Positions 14,518 through 21,932 of a stretch of DNA of 23,508 nucleotides are shown here, piece by piece. The notes under the pieces are model-generated. The model was not told the DNA's origin. It ran no database searches and saw nothing but the letters and a program-made list of their open reading frames with translations. This stretch comes from CABHOJ01 sp965649545 (lineage in GTDB: Bacteria; Pseudomonadota; Gammaproteobacteria; Burkholderiales; Methylophilaceae), in NCBI GenBank assembly GCA_965649545.1, contig CBFGLF010000012.1:1-23508 (forward strand), given 5' to 3'. Positions within the stretch are counted from its first letter, which is position 1, and every line of letters begins with the position of its first letter. Position numbers and translations under genes: made by a program.

Positions 14518-15861
14518 TCAATCGACCTCTTCTTTACTGAGTCCCAGTTTGGATAGGCGATAACGCAGTGTGCGGAAACTGACGCCTAGTAGTTTGGCCG
14601 CCGCCGTCTTGTTCTGGTTGGTCTTCTGCAAGGCCTCGAGGATGGCCTGCTTCTCGATGTTCTCCAGGTAGTCCGGCAGCGCCATGCCCTGGGTGTCGGT
14701 CGGGACTTTGGTCGGGATATGGCTCTTCAGCAGGATGTCCTCGGACTGGATGGTTTTGCTGTCGCAGAGGGCGAGCGCGCGCTCCAGGATATTCTCCAGC
14801 TCCCGCACGTTGCCCGGGAAACTGTAGCGCATCAGCATATTGCGGACCTCTTCGCTGATCGCAGGCACTGCCACCCCTTGCTGATGGCATTGTTTCTCCA
14901 GCAGGTTCTGCGCGAGCACCGGCACGTCTTCCGGCATCTCGCGCAGCGCCGGCATCTTCAACTCGATGACGTTGAGCCGGTAATAGAGGTCCTGACGGAA
15001 CTGGCCGGCTTCCATCATGGCGGAGAGATTGCGGTGCGTGGCGCTGATGATGCGTACATCGACCGATTCCTCTTGCGTCCCGCCGACCATGCGCACCTTC
15101 TTTTCCTGGATGGCGCGCAACAGTTTCACCTGCATGGCCAGCGGCAGGTCGGCGACTTCGTCGAGGAATAGCGTGCCGCCGTTGGCGGCGTGGAACATGC
15201 CGACCTTGTCCTGCGTGGCGCCGGTGAACGCCCCTTTCTTGTAGCCGAAGAACTCGCTCTCCATGAGGTTCTCCGGGATGGCCCCGCAATTGACGCCAAT
15301 GAATGGCCCGTCGCTGCGCGAACTGTTGAGATGGATCAATCGGGCCGCCAGCTCCTTGCCGCTGCCGGACTCGCCGCTGATATAGACCGGCGCCTGGCTG
15401 CGCGCGAGCTTCTCGATCATGGCGCGTGCCTGCTGGATGGCTTTCGATTCGCCGATGAGTTTCAGGCCGCCTTGGGTCGGCGCATTGTGGTCATGCAGTT
15501 TGAGCGCCGATTCCACCAATGGACGCAGCTGCTTGAGTGAGATGGGTTTGCTCAGGTAATCGAAGGCGCCTGCCTTCAAGGCCGAGACTGCGTTGTCCGC
15601 GCTACCGTAGGCGGTGATGACGGCGACCGGCAGGCCCGGATGATGCAGGCCGATGAAGCGCACGAGGTCCAGGCCGTTACCGTCCGGCAAGCGCATGTCG
15701 GTGAGGCAGAGGGCGAACTGGCGTTTGCTCAACAGATGCTTCGCGTCATCGAGGTTGCTGGCGGTCTCGGCGATGATGCCCATGCGCTCCAGCGTCAGCG
15801 CGATCAGTTCGCGGATATCGGTTTCATCGTCGACGATCAGGCAGGAAAGTTTCTGGGTCAT
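14518..15861 (-). CDS. pilR: Sigma-54-dependent response regulator PilR
   Basis: This 447-residue NtrC-family activator partners PilS and in Pseudomonas and Neisseria-related systems activates the pilin gene pilA through RNA polymerase-sigma54. The receiver domain has DD11-12, phospho-acceptor Asp55 (LTDMRLPDG) and Lys105 (YLSKP). The AAA+ domain has Walker A GESGSGKE (163-170), the sigma54-contact loop GAFTGA (210-215) and Walker B TLFLDEVADL (230-239). An arginine-finger region (YYRLNVIELKMPALRE) and a C-terminal Fis-type helix-turn-helix (TAAAKLLGVSFRTLRYRLSK) complete it. Start MTQKLSCLIVDDE at 15861, eight bases after the pilS stop. No pil structural genes are in the window, so the name rests on order and similarity to PilR rather than on targets. 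Confidence 0.93.
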   Translation of the reverse strand: MTQKLSCLIVDDETDIRELIALTLERMGIIAETASNLDDAKHLLSKRQFALCLTDMRLPDGNGLDLVRFIGLHHPGLPVAVITAYGSADNAVSALKAGAFDYLSKPISLKQLRPLVESALKLHDHNAPTQGGLKLIGESKAIQQARAMIEKLARSQAPVYISGESGSGKELAARLIHLNSSRSDGPFIGVNCGAIPENLMESEFFGYKKGAFTGATQDKVGMFHAANGGTLFLDEVADLPLAMQVKLLRAIQEKKVRMVGGTQEESVDVRIISATHRNLSAMMEAGQFRQDLYYRLNVIELKMPALREMPEDVPVLAQNLLEKQCHQQGVAVPAISEEVRNMLMRYSFPGNVRELENILERALALCDSKTIQSEDILLKSHIPTKVPTDTQGMALPDYLENIEKQAILEALQKTNQNKTAAAKLLGVSFRTLRYRLSKLGLSKEEVD

Positions 15862-15869
15862 AAGGTCGC

Positions 15870-17468
15870 CTATGGTAGGGCTTGTTTGATGTGTATGGTA
15901 AAGGAACCGCCGAAATCATGGCCGGTGTAATGGATGCTGGCGGCGTTGGCCTCGCAGAGTTCGCGAGCGATGTAGAGACCGAGGCCGGTGCCGGTGCTCT
16001 CCGTGGTGAAGAACGGCTCGAACAGATGCTGGCGCATGTCCGGTGCGACCCCGGGGCCGTCATCCGCGATCTCCAGCAGCACGCCATGGCTCAACTGGGA
16101 GATGCGCAAGCTGAGTCGCAGGCTGCTATCCCCTTGCTTGCTATGACGCCAACCATTGCGGCACAGGTTCCACAGGATCTGGTTAAGGTGACGGCGATCG
16201 AAGTTGATGGTCAACGTTTCGCCTGCCAGCTCCAGCACGAAGCCATGCGGCGGGATCTTCTCGACCTGGCAGAACTGCCCATGGAACTCCTGTAGAAATG
16301 ACTGGATCGGCAACATTTCCTGCCGGGTGCGATCGCGGCGGTTCAGCTCGAGGATATCCTTCACCATGAGGTCCATGCGCTGTACGTTATCGTCGATGAT
16401 CTGCAACATGCGGGCGGATGCCGGATCCTTGCCTTCGTCTTCCTGCAACAGCTGGCTGGCATGACTGATCGAACTGAGCGGGTTGCGGATCTCGTGCGCG
16501 ATATTGGCGGTCAGTTTGCCCAGGGCCGCCAGCTTCATCTGCTGCGCCTGCGCCTGGATCTGGCTCCAGTCCTCGATGAAGATCACCGCGCCCTGACTGC
16601 GGCTGTTACCCACCGGCATGAAACGCAGGATGAGTTCGCGCTGTTCGGCCTGCAGCCTCACCGTGCTCGACTCCAGCCCGTCTTCCACCCATTGCCGCAT
16701 CAGGCGCGCCAGTTCCGGCAGGCAGTGATCGACGAGCGATGCGTCCCAGTCGGGCTGCAACGGCTTGAGCAAGCCTTCCGCCTGCAGGTTATGGTGCCGC
16801 AGCCGGAAGTCCTTATCGATGACGACCACGCCGTCTTGCATCTCCTGCGTGATGAGCTCGTTCACCTGCGCCAGGTTCTCCAGGTCGATGCCACGCTGCG
16901 AGGCCAGTGCCTCGCTCTGGTCCGAGCGCTTGGCCAGGCTGTGCGCCAACCATGCCGTGGCGAAGCAACTCAGGCTCAACATCACCGCATGGGAGTAGTC
17001 GTTGACGTCGTCCTGCAGCGAGAGCATGCGATACGACTGTTCCAGTAGCAGGGCGATGCTGGCGAGCGCTGCATAGAACAAGGCGAGGCGTCCCTGGCTG
17101 ATCAGGCTGGAAGCCGCGATGGCTACCACTAGCAGCAGGCCCAGGCCGCTCTTGATGCCGCCTACCGAGTACATCAGGCTGACGATGAAGACGATATCGA
17201 TGCTGATCTGCAGCGTCAGCAAATGGTTGAATTGCGGCCATTTGATCGAGGTCAGTCCCAGCGCGAACAGACTGAAGAACAGATAGCTGCTGGACAGGAC
17301 CAGATACAGTTTGCTGTTGTAGTGGGACCACCAGATATCCTGGCCCAGGAAGAGATAGGCGCCGAGGAAGAATAAGGCGATGGTGATGCGGTAAAGCCCA
17401 AGATAACTGAGGGAGCGCCAGTAGGTCCTGGCAGGTGCCGAGTCTGGACTGGCAACCGTTGCGGTCAT
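15870..17468 (-). CDS. pilS: Membrane sensor histidine kinase PilS
   Basis: This 532-residue kinase has six hydrophobic segments in residues about 20-180, the usual PilS sensor region. A PAS-like domain follows (about 200-300, QEMQDGVVVIDKDFRLRHHN). The dimerisation/phospho-acceptor helix has His325 in NIAHEIRNPLSS. The ATPase domain has an N box (NLCRNGWRHS, 434-443), a G1 box (ADDGPGV), an F box (EPFFTT) and a G2 box (GTGLGL). In PilS the membrane segment is proposed to sense pilin in the membrane. Its ATG overlaps the stop of the upstream zinc-ribbon gene (ATGA), and pilR follows after eight bases, so the three are probably cotranscribed. Confidence 0.93.
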   Translation of the reverse strand: MTATVASPDSAPARTYWRSLSYLGLYRITIALFFLGAYLFLGQDIWWSHYNSKLYLVLSSSYLFFSLFALGLTSIKWPQFNHLLTLQISIDIVFIVSLMYSVGGIKSGLGLLLVVAIAASSLISQGRLALFYAALASIALLLEQSYRMLSLQDDVNDYSHAVMLSLSCFATAWLAHSLAKRSDQSEALASQRGIDLENLAQVNELITQEMQDGVVVIDKDFRLRHHNLQAEGLLKPLQPDWDASLVDHCLPELARLMRQWVEDGLESSTVRLQAEQRELILRFMPVGNSRSQGAVIFIEDWSQIQAQAQQMKLAALGKLTANIAHEIRNPLSSISHASQLLQEDEGKDPASARMLQIIDDNVQRMDLMVKDILELNRRDRTRQEMLPIQSFLQEFHGQFCQVEKIPPHGFVLELAGETLTINFDRRHLNQILWNLCRNGWRHSKQGDSSLRLSLRISQLSHGVLLEIADDGPGVAPDMRQHLFEPFFTTESTGTGLGLYIARELCEANAASIHYTGHDFGGSFTIHIKQALP

Positions 17469-17683
17469 GGTTTGTGCTGGAGGCTGTGGGCTTCACAGCA
17501 GTAATGCCGATCCTCGACCAGCAGGCTTTCGCTCTTGGGCAGGTGCACGCCGCAATGCGCGCATTGCACCATGTCTTCAGGATTCGCAGGCGTCTGGTCC
17601 TGCTGTGCCACGCCCTTCAGATAGCGGTTCACTACCGCGTAAAGTAACCAGATGGCAATCGCCAGTAACAGAATCTTCGCCAT
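17465..17683 (-). CDS. Small membrane zinc-ribbon protein (PP0621-type)
   Basis: The product is 72 residues, MAKILLLAIAIWLLYAVVNR and onward: one N-terminal membrane helix (about 3-19), a short polar linker, then a small metal-binding module with CAHCG and YCCEAH. The Cys and His spacing suggests one zinc ion. It matches the PP0621 family, which commonly precedes pilS in betaproteobacteria; function unknown. A longer frame from 17845 would cross the promoter region and add unrelated sequence, so I start at 17683, just after CAGG. Its TGA overlaps the pilS ATG, implying coupled translation and possibly a shared pathway. Confidence 0.82.
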   Translation of the reverse strand: MAKILLLAIAIWLLYAVVNRYLKGVAQQDQTPANPEDMVQCAHCGVHLPKSESLLVEDRHYCCEAHSLQHKP

Positions 17684-17721
17684 ATCGTTTGCCTGTGGTG
17701 GAATCGGTAAATCGTCAGGGG

Positions 17722-17751
17722 ATTGTAAGCGAAAAGCGAAAGCTAGGACAA
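17722..17751 (-). promoter_or_regulatory. Candidate promoter of the zinc ribbon-pilS-pilR operon
   Basis: On the minus strand TTGTCC (17751-17746) is followed after 18 bases by TACAAT (17727-17722). Transcription would start near 17714, about 30 bases before the zinc-ribbon ATG. The spacer holds a tandem heptamer, AGCGAAA twice on the plus strand (17728-17741). Confidence 0.5.
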
Positions 17752-17761
17752 AATTCAAACC

Positions 17762-17770
17762 TGCTATACT
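17762..17770 (+). promoter_or_regulatory. Candidate extended -10 promoter of the sigma factor operon
   Basis: TGCTATACT is an extended -10 (TGn plus TATACT at 17765-17770). No good -35 exists at 17 bases; an AGGACA-like box at 17745-17750 is too close and overlaps the -35 of the divergent pilS operon promoter. Transcription would start near 17777, giving a leader of about 56 bases that contains the 17781-17798 hairpin. Confidence 0.5.
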
Positions 17771-17780
17771 CAGCCCGAAC

Positions 17781-17798
17781 ACCCCGTGCGAGCGGGGT
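17781..17798. repeat. Leader hairpin ahead of the sigma factor gene
   Basis: ACCCCG (17781-17786) and CGGGGT (17793-17798) pair perfectly around a TGCGAG loop. It lies just downstream of the predicted transcription start and 34 bases before the sigma factor ATG. There is no T-tract after it. It could stabilise the mRNA or bind a regulator. Confidence 0.45.
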
Positions 17799-17832
17799 CC
17801 TATATCATCGCCGCAGGTTTGACAGACACAGG

Positions 17833-18423
17833 ATGGCAACAGCAAAGGAACTATCGGATTTTCTTGCCCAAGTGGAGCGCCGGGCTTTCAAGCAGACGGC
17901 GTATGCGGTGCGGGACGATCATGCTGCGCTGGATATCGTGCAGGACGCCATGCTCAAGTTGGCGGAGAAATACGCAGCGAAGCCAGTCGCCGAATTCCCG
18001 ATGCTGTTCCAGCGCATCCTGCAGAACACCATGCGCGACTATTGGCGTCGGCAGAAAGTACGCAATCTCTGGACCAGCCTGCTATCCTCATTCGGAAGCG
18101 GCAACGACGATGACGAGGATCGTGATCCGCTGGAAACCCTTCAGGTGGATGACGAAGCCAATCAACCCATGGAGCAGCTTGAGCGTAGCCAGACCATTGC
18201 TATAATCGAACAGGCTCTGCAAAGATTGCCGACGCGTCAACGCGAGGCCTTCGTATTGCGTTACTGGGAAGAAATGGATGTCGCCGAGACCGCTGCCATC
18301 ATGGGATGTTCAGAAGGCAGTGTGAAGACGCATTGCTCACGAGCCGTGCATGCGCTGGCGCTCATTCTCGAGAAACAAGGACTAAGCAAGCAGGGGCTCG
18401 GAATATCAGGAGACGAGCGATGA
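17833..18423 (+). CDS. RNA polymerase sigma factor, sigma-70 family (ECF-like)
   Basis: At 196 residues it has only regions 2 and 4, as in ECF sigma factors. Region 2 spans about 14-82, with DDHAALDIVQDAMLKLAEKY (core binding) and LQNTMRDYWRRQKVRN. An acidic linker (GNDDDEDRDPLETLQVDDE, about 90-108) joins it to region 4 (about 125-178): LPTRQREAFVLRYWEEMDV, then the helix-turn-helix AETAAIMGCSEGSVKTHCSR for -35 recognition. The ATG at 17833 directly follows CAGG, so its ribosome binding site is poor; a longer frame from 17467 crosses the divergent promoters and is rejected. The stop overlaps the DUF3619 start (ATGA). Its regulon is unknown. The two downstream genes look like a membrane partner and a periplasmic partner. 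Confidence 0.93.
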   Translation: MATAKELSDFLAQVERRAFKQTAYAVRDDHAALDIVQDAMLKLAEKYAAKPVAEFPMLFQRILQNTMRDYWRRQKVRNLWTSLLSSFGSGNDDDEDRDPLETLQVDDEANQPMEQLERSQTIAIIEQALQRLPTRQREAFVLRYWEEMDVAETAAIMGCSEGSVKTHCSRAVHALALILEKQGLSKQGLGISGDER

Positions 18424-18800
18424 AGCACGAACAAGAGACCGCACGACAGATCGTCGAATTACTGAATGAAAGTACGCAACGGCTGGACCCCAAGGTCGCC
18501 GTGCGCCTGGAAGACGCACGCCATGCGGCAGTCGCCAGGGTGAATGCGCAAGGCGCTGCCGTCGCCGGGCCTGCGGGATTGGCACAGATGTTCATGGATT
18601 ATGTCAGTCAGCACCGCATCATCATGCCCACCGCCATGATGTGCGGCGCGGTCTTGCTGGCGTTTGTCGTGACCCAGCAGTTCGTCGGACAAGAGGGCTA
18701 CGAGCAGGGCGATGCCTTCCTGCTCGCCTCTGATCTGCCCCCCGAAGCATATCTGGATAAAGGGTTTGATGAATGGTTAGAGCGTACGTCGCAGTTCTGA
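18420..18800 (+). CDS. DUF3619 single-pass membrane protein
   Basis: This is a 126-residue protein of unknown function. A charged, helical N-terminal part (residues 1 to about 64, ETARQIVELLNESTQRLDPKV and following) precedes one membrane helix at about 67-88 (IIMPTAMMCGAVLLAFVVTQQF). A short acidic tail follows (LLASDLPPEAYLDKGFDEWL). With the N-terminus in the cytosol it has the layout of a small anti-sigma factor, but no zinc-binding anti-sigma motif is present. The ATG overlaps the sigma factor stop, so the two are probably translated together. The next gene starts 28 bases before its end. Family by pattern, role inferred only. Confidence 0.82.
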   Translation: MKHEQETARQIVELLNESTQRLDPKVAVRLEDARHAAVARVNAQGAAVAGPAGLAQMFMDYVSQHRIIMPTAMMCGAVLLAFVVTQQFVGQEGYEQGDAFLLASDLPPEAYLDKGFDEWLERTSQF

Positions 18801-19219
18801 TCCTGCTCGCCGGACTGGCTTCCGGCGTCGCATGGGCGCAGGACGAGGCATTGAAACCCACCTGGTCGCAACTCACTGACGAACAACGCAAAGTCCTCGC
18901 GCCCCTATCCTCCGAATGGGACAGCTTGCGACCCTGGCAGCGCGAAAAGATGCTGGACATCACCCGCGATTACCCCAAGATGCAGCCGGAGCAGCAGGAG
19001 CGTGTGCAGAAGCGGCTGAATAAATGGAGTCGCATGACCCCATTCGAACGCGAGAACGCGCGTAAACGCTACCAGCAGTTCAAGGCCTTGCCACCCGAGA
19101 AAAAAGAAGAGTTCCGCAAGAAATGGCGAGAGTATCGTCAACTACCGGAAGAAGAACGTGCCAAATGGCGCAAGCAGAATCCGGATATGTACGGCCCGGA
19201 TGACGCTACCACTGAATGA
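18773..19219 (+). CDS. DUF3106 secreted helical protein
   Basis: This 148-residue protein has a signal peptide at residues 1-22 (MVRAYVAVLILLAGLASGVAWA). The mature part is charged and helical, built of repeated Trp/Pro-spaced units such as PTWSQLTDEQRKVLAPL, EWDSLRPWQREKML, YPKMQPEQQERVQKRL, WSRMTPFERENARKRY, LPPEKKEEFRKKW and YRQLPEEERAKWRKQN. This matches DUF3106, whose function is unknown; the pattern recalls small periplasmic stress sensors and chaperones (Spy/CnrX-like) only in general style. It overlaps the end of the DUF3619 gene by 28 bases, so it belongs to the sigma factor operon. Confidence 0.86.
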   Translation: MVRAYVAVLILLAGLASGVAWAQDEALKPTWSQLTDEQRKVLAPLSSEWDSLRPWQREKMLDITRDYPKMQPEQQERVQKRLNKWSRMTPFERENARKRYQQFKALPPEKKEEFRKKWREYRQLPEEERAKWRKQNPDMYGPDDATTE

Positions 19220-19274
19220 GCATGTTCACTGTCGTTCCGTCAGCTGCATGACTAGTCTTGCCTGACGCCCCCTG

Positions 19275-19706
19275 ATGCCTGTCATCCCCCACGATCCTCC
19301 CGGTCTCTTCAGACGCCTGGCCAGCATGGTCTATGACGGCCTGTTGCTGATCGCCTTGTTGTTCATGGTGACCTTCCTCTACACGCTGGTCTTCGGTGAC
19401 GTAGCGCAGCATGGGACCCGCCTGGCCTTGCAAGTATTGCTGTGGGTATCTATCGGCGGCTATTTCATCTGGTACTGGACCCATGGCGGCCAAACGCTGG
19501 CGATGCAGACCTGGCGCATCAAGCTCATGGATTATCACGGCGGGGAAGTGACGTTACGTCAGGCACTGCTGCGGTATATCGCGGCGACCGCTGGACTCTC
19601 GTTCTTCGGCGCAGGCTTGATCTGGGCGTTGCTGGATCGGGAAGGTTTGTTCCTGCATGACCGCCTGGTGGGGACCAGGCTCGGCCTCACCTCTGCTAAG
19701 CCTTAA
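19275..19706 (+). CDS. RDD-family membrane protein
   Basis: This 143-residue protein has the RDD layout: GLFRRLASMVYDGLLLIALLF (Arg14 and Asp near the start of helix 1), a second helix (ALQVLLWVSIGGYFIWYWT), the GGQTLAMQTWRIKLMD motif, and a third hydrophobic stretch before DREGLFLHDRLVGTRL, the usual C-terminal HDR signature. Function is unknown; some RDD proteins are proposed ion antiporters. It starts 55 bases after the DUF3106 gene with no obvious ribosome binding site. Its stop TAA (19704-19706) overlaps the stop of the convergent lptG. Confidence 0.88.
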   Translation: MPVIPHDPPGLFRRLASMVYDGLLLIALLFMVTFLYTLVFGDVAQHGTRLALQVLLWVSIGGYFIWYWTHGGQTLAMQTWRIKLMDYHGGEVTLRQALLRYIAATAGLSFFGAGLIWALLDREGLFLHDRLVGTRLGLTSAKP

Positions 19707-20773
19707 CGTCGCTCGACCCAGAACAGCATGAAGATGCCGGCGATCAGGAACAGCAGCGTCGGTACCACCGCGCTGAGCAGGGCCGACCAGTCGTTGAGCA
19801 GCCCCAGGTGCACGAACACCCTGTTCATCACCTGATAGACGATCCCCAGCATGATGCCGGCGAAGATCTTGGCGCTGGCACCTCCCGACCGCTGGTGCAG
19901 GAAGCCGAAAGGCAAGGCCAGCACCACCATCACCATACAGGCGAGCGGATAGACCATCTTCGACCAGAGTGCGATCTCATGGCGCGAGGTCTTCTGCTTG
20001 TTGGCGCTCAAATGATGGATGTAGAAGTATAGATTCCAGGCGGACATCTTTTCCGGCACCACTAGCAGTACGTTCAGCAACTCGGGCCGGATCAGGGATT
20101 GCCAGTTGGCCTGCGGGAAGGTGTAGGAGCGCGTCTTGCGCTCATCGAACAAGGTCTGGGTGACGTTATCGAGATTCCAGTGCTTGCCGTCGAAACGGCC
20201 GCTCTCGGCGTTGCTGATCGAGCGCAGGCGGAAGCTCGGGTCGAACTCGTAGATATGGATGTTGAGCAGGCCGGCATCCGGCAGTACGTCTTCGACATTG
20301 ACGAAACTGTTGCCGTCTTTCACCCACAGGCCAGACCGGAAGTCTTGCGAGACCACCGAATCCGTGGCCTTGATGCGCATGCGCTGAGCCGTCTTTTCGC
20401 TGAACGGCGTGACCAGCTCACCGACGACGAACGTGACCAGCGCGAAGATCAGGCCGATGCGTAACAGCGACGCGGCGATCCGCATCACCGAGACACCGCT
20501 GACCCGCAGCACGATGAGTTCCGAATGGCGTCCCAGCTGGCCAAGCGCATACATGGTGCCGACCAGTACCGCCACCGGTACCACTTCGTAGACGTGCCCC
20601 GGGGCGCTCAACAGCACGAACAGCAGCACCTTGCCGATGCCGTAAGTCCCCTTGCCGATGCTTTCCAGCTCCTGGATGAGGTCGAAGAAAGAGAACATGG
20701 CCAGCAGCGCCAGCATGATCAGCATGATGCTGGAGATGATCTCATCCGCGATGTAGCGGTGCAGGATCTTCAT
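19703..20773 (-). CDS. lptG: LPS export ABC transporter permease LptG
   Basis: LptG is one of two permeases that, with the LptB ATPase, extract LPS from the inner membrane and pass it to LptC/A/D. At 356 residues it fits the usual length. The MKILHRYIADEIISSIMLIM start and GHVYEVVPVAVLVGTMYALG, SELIVLRVSGVSVMRI and PLACMVMVVLALPFGFLHQRSGG are typical. The central region (about 130-270) is the periplasmic jellyroll domain. The chosen ATG at 20773 overlaps the lptF stop (ATGA); the longer frame from 20866 lies inside lptF. lptB is not in the window. Confidence 0.95.
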   Translation of the reverse strand: MKILHRYIADEIISSIMLIMLALLAMFSFFDLIQELESIGKGTYGIGKVLLFVLLSAPGHVYEVVPVAVLVGTMYALGQLGRHSELIVLRVSGVSVMRIAASLLRIGLIFALVTFVVGELVTPFSEKTAQRMRIKATDSVVSQDFRSGLWVKDGNSFVNVEDVLPDAGLLNIHIYEFDPSFRLRSISNAESGRFDGKHWNLDNVTQTLFDERKTRSYTFPQANWQSLIRPELLNVLLVVPEKMSAWNLYFYIHHLSANKQKTSRHEIALWSKMVYPLACMVMVVLALPFGFLHQRSGGASAKIFAGIMLGIVYQVMNRVFVHLGLLNDWSALLSAVVPTLLFLIAGIFMLFWVERR

Positions 20774-21855
20774 TTGAACCACAATCTGGGGATCATCGGC
20801 AGCAGGAACAGGCGCCGGTAGAACATGTAGAAAGTCAGTACCAGGAAGAAGACATGCACCGGCCACAGACCGACCATCGGACTGAGCTTGCCTTGTGCCA
20901 GCCAGGCTTGCATGATGCTTAGGAGGTTGTTGTAGATCACATAGATCAGCAGCGCCATCATCAGGTTAGCCGAGCGCCCAGAGCGGGGGTCGACGAAACT
21001 TAGCGGGATCGCGAGCAGCACCAGGACGAAGGCGGAGATCGGGATCGCCAGCCGCCATTGGATCTCGGCATTGCTGTCGTTGCTATGGTTCTGCAGCAGT
21101 TCTATGCTGGATTTGGATTGCGTGCTGGGCGGCTCCTGTTTCACCTCGGCAGGTTCGATACGGATCGCGTAGCGCTCGAACTCGGTGGTCGAGAATTCCG
21201 GCGTGTTGGGTTTGCCCTCGTAGCGACGGCCGTTCTGCATCACCAGAAAGCTGTCATCATTGGCGGCGGATTCGCGATGCCCCTGCGCGGCGACGATGAT
21301 GCCCAGTTTCTGGTGTTGCACCGATTGCACGAAGATATTCTTCACCACGTTGCCGAGTTCGTCGAAGCTCTCGACGAAGAATACCCGGTCAGCACTCCTC
21401 GATTCCTTGAATACGCCGGGGCTGATGGAAGCCAGTTCGTCCCGGCTCTTCAACTGGTCACGGAAATCCGCGCCCTTGTGGGTCGCCCAAGGCGTTACGA
21501 ACAAGCTGAGGAAGGCAATGACGATGATGACGGGCAGAGCGAAGGTGAGTACCGGACGCACCCAGCTGGCGATACCTTTTCCGGAACTGAACCAGACAAC
21601 CATCTCGCTATCACGGTGCCAGCGGGCAAGGGTCAAGAGCACGGCAAGGAATAATGTCAGCGAAAGCAGCATGGGAAGGAACTTCAACATGCTGAAACCC
21701 AACAAAGTGTTGATGGCATCACTTGCCAGGCTGCCTTTGGCGGCCACACCGATGTAATAAGCCACACGTTGTGCGATGACGATCCCCAGCAGAATCAGGA
21801 AAGCGCCGATGGCGGTGCTCACCAGTTCTTGCAGCAGGGATTTTTTAAATAGCAT
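20770..21855 (-). CDS. lptF: LPS export ABC transporter permease LptF
   Basis: This 361-residue partner of LptG has the family features: an N-terminal helix after MLFKKSLLQELVSTAIGAFL, RWHRDSEMVVWFSSG (the SEM segment facing LptB), TPWA at the start of the periplasmic domain, and C-terminal LAIPISAFVLVLLAIPLSFV and DPRSGRSANLMMALLIYVIYNN. The periplasmic domain (about 120-265) contains FFVESF and GRRYEG. It heads the lptF-lptG pair and is divergent from pepA, 77 bases away, which is the usual arrangement in proteobacteria. Confidence 0.96.
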   Translation of the reverse strand: MLFKKSLLQELVSTAIGAFLILLGIVIAQRVAYYIGVAAKGSLASDAINTLLGFSMLKFLPMLLSLTLFLAVLLTLARWHRDSEMVVWFSSGKGIASWVRPVLTFALPVIIVIAFLSLFVTPWATHKGADFRDQLKSRDELASISPGVFKESRSADRVFFVESFDELGNVVKNIFVQSVQHQKLGIIVAAQGHRESAANDDSFLVMQNGRRYEGKPNTPEFSTTEFERYAIRIEPAEVKQEPPSTQSKSSIELLQNHSNDSNAEIQWRLAIPISAFVLVLLAIPLSFVDPRSGRSANLMMALLIYVIYNNLLSIMQAWLAQGKLSPMVGLWPVHVFFLVLTFYMFYRRLFLLPMIPRLWFK

Positions 21856-21874
21856 GGGCTCTGGTCAGGCAGTT

Positions 21875-21902
21875 TTGACTTGGGGCGAAAACGCAGGATA
21901 AT
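21875..21902 (+). promoter_or_regulatory. Predicted sigma-70 promoter of pepA
   Basis: TTGACT (21875-21880), a 16-base spacer and GATAAT (21897-21902) form the best promoter match seen in the window. Transcription would begin near 21909. An AGGG ribosome binding site (21921-21924) lies eight bases before the pepA ATG at 21933. Confidence 0.68.
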
Positions 21903-21932
21903 TCAGCAAGATCAGTCGAAAGGGCAATTTGA

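Noticed and set aside
17467..17832. Extension of the sigma factor gene upstream to 17467
   Set aside because: It would overlap the divergent zinc-ribbon gene and both predicted promoters; region 2 similarity starts after the ATG at 17833.
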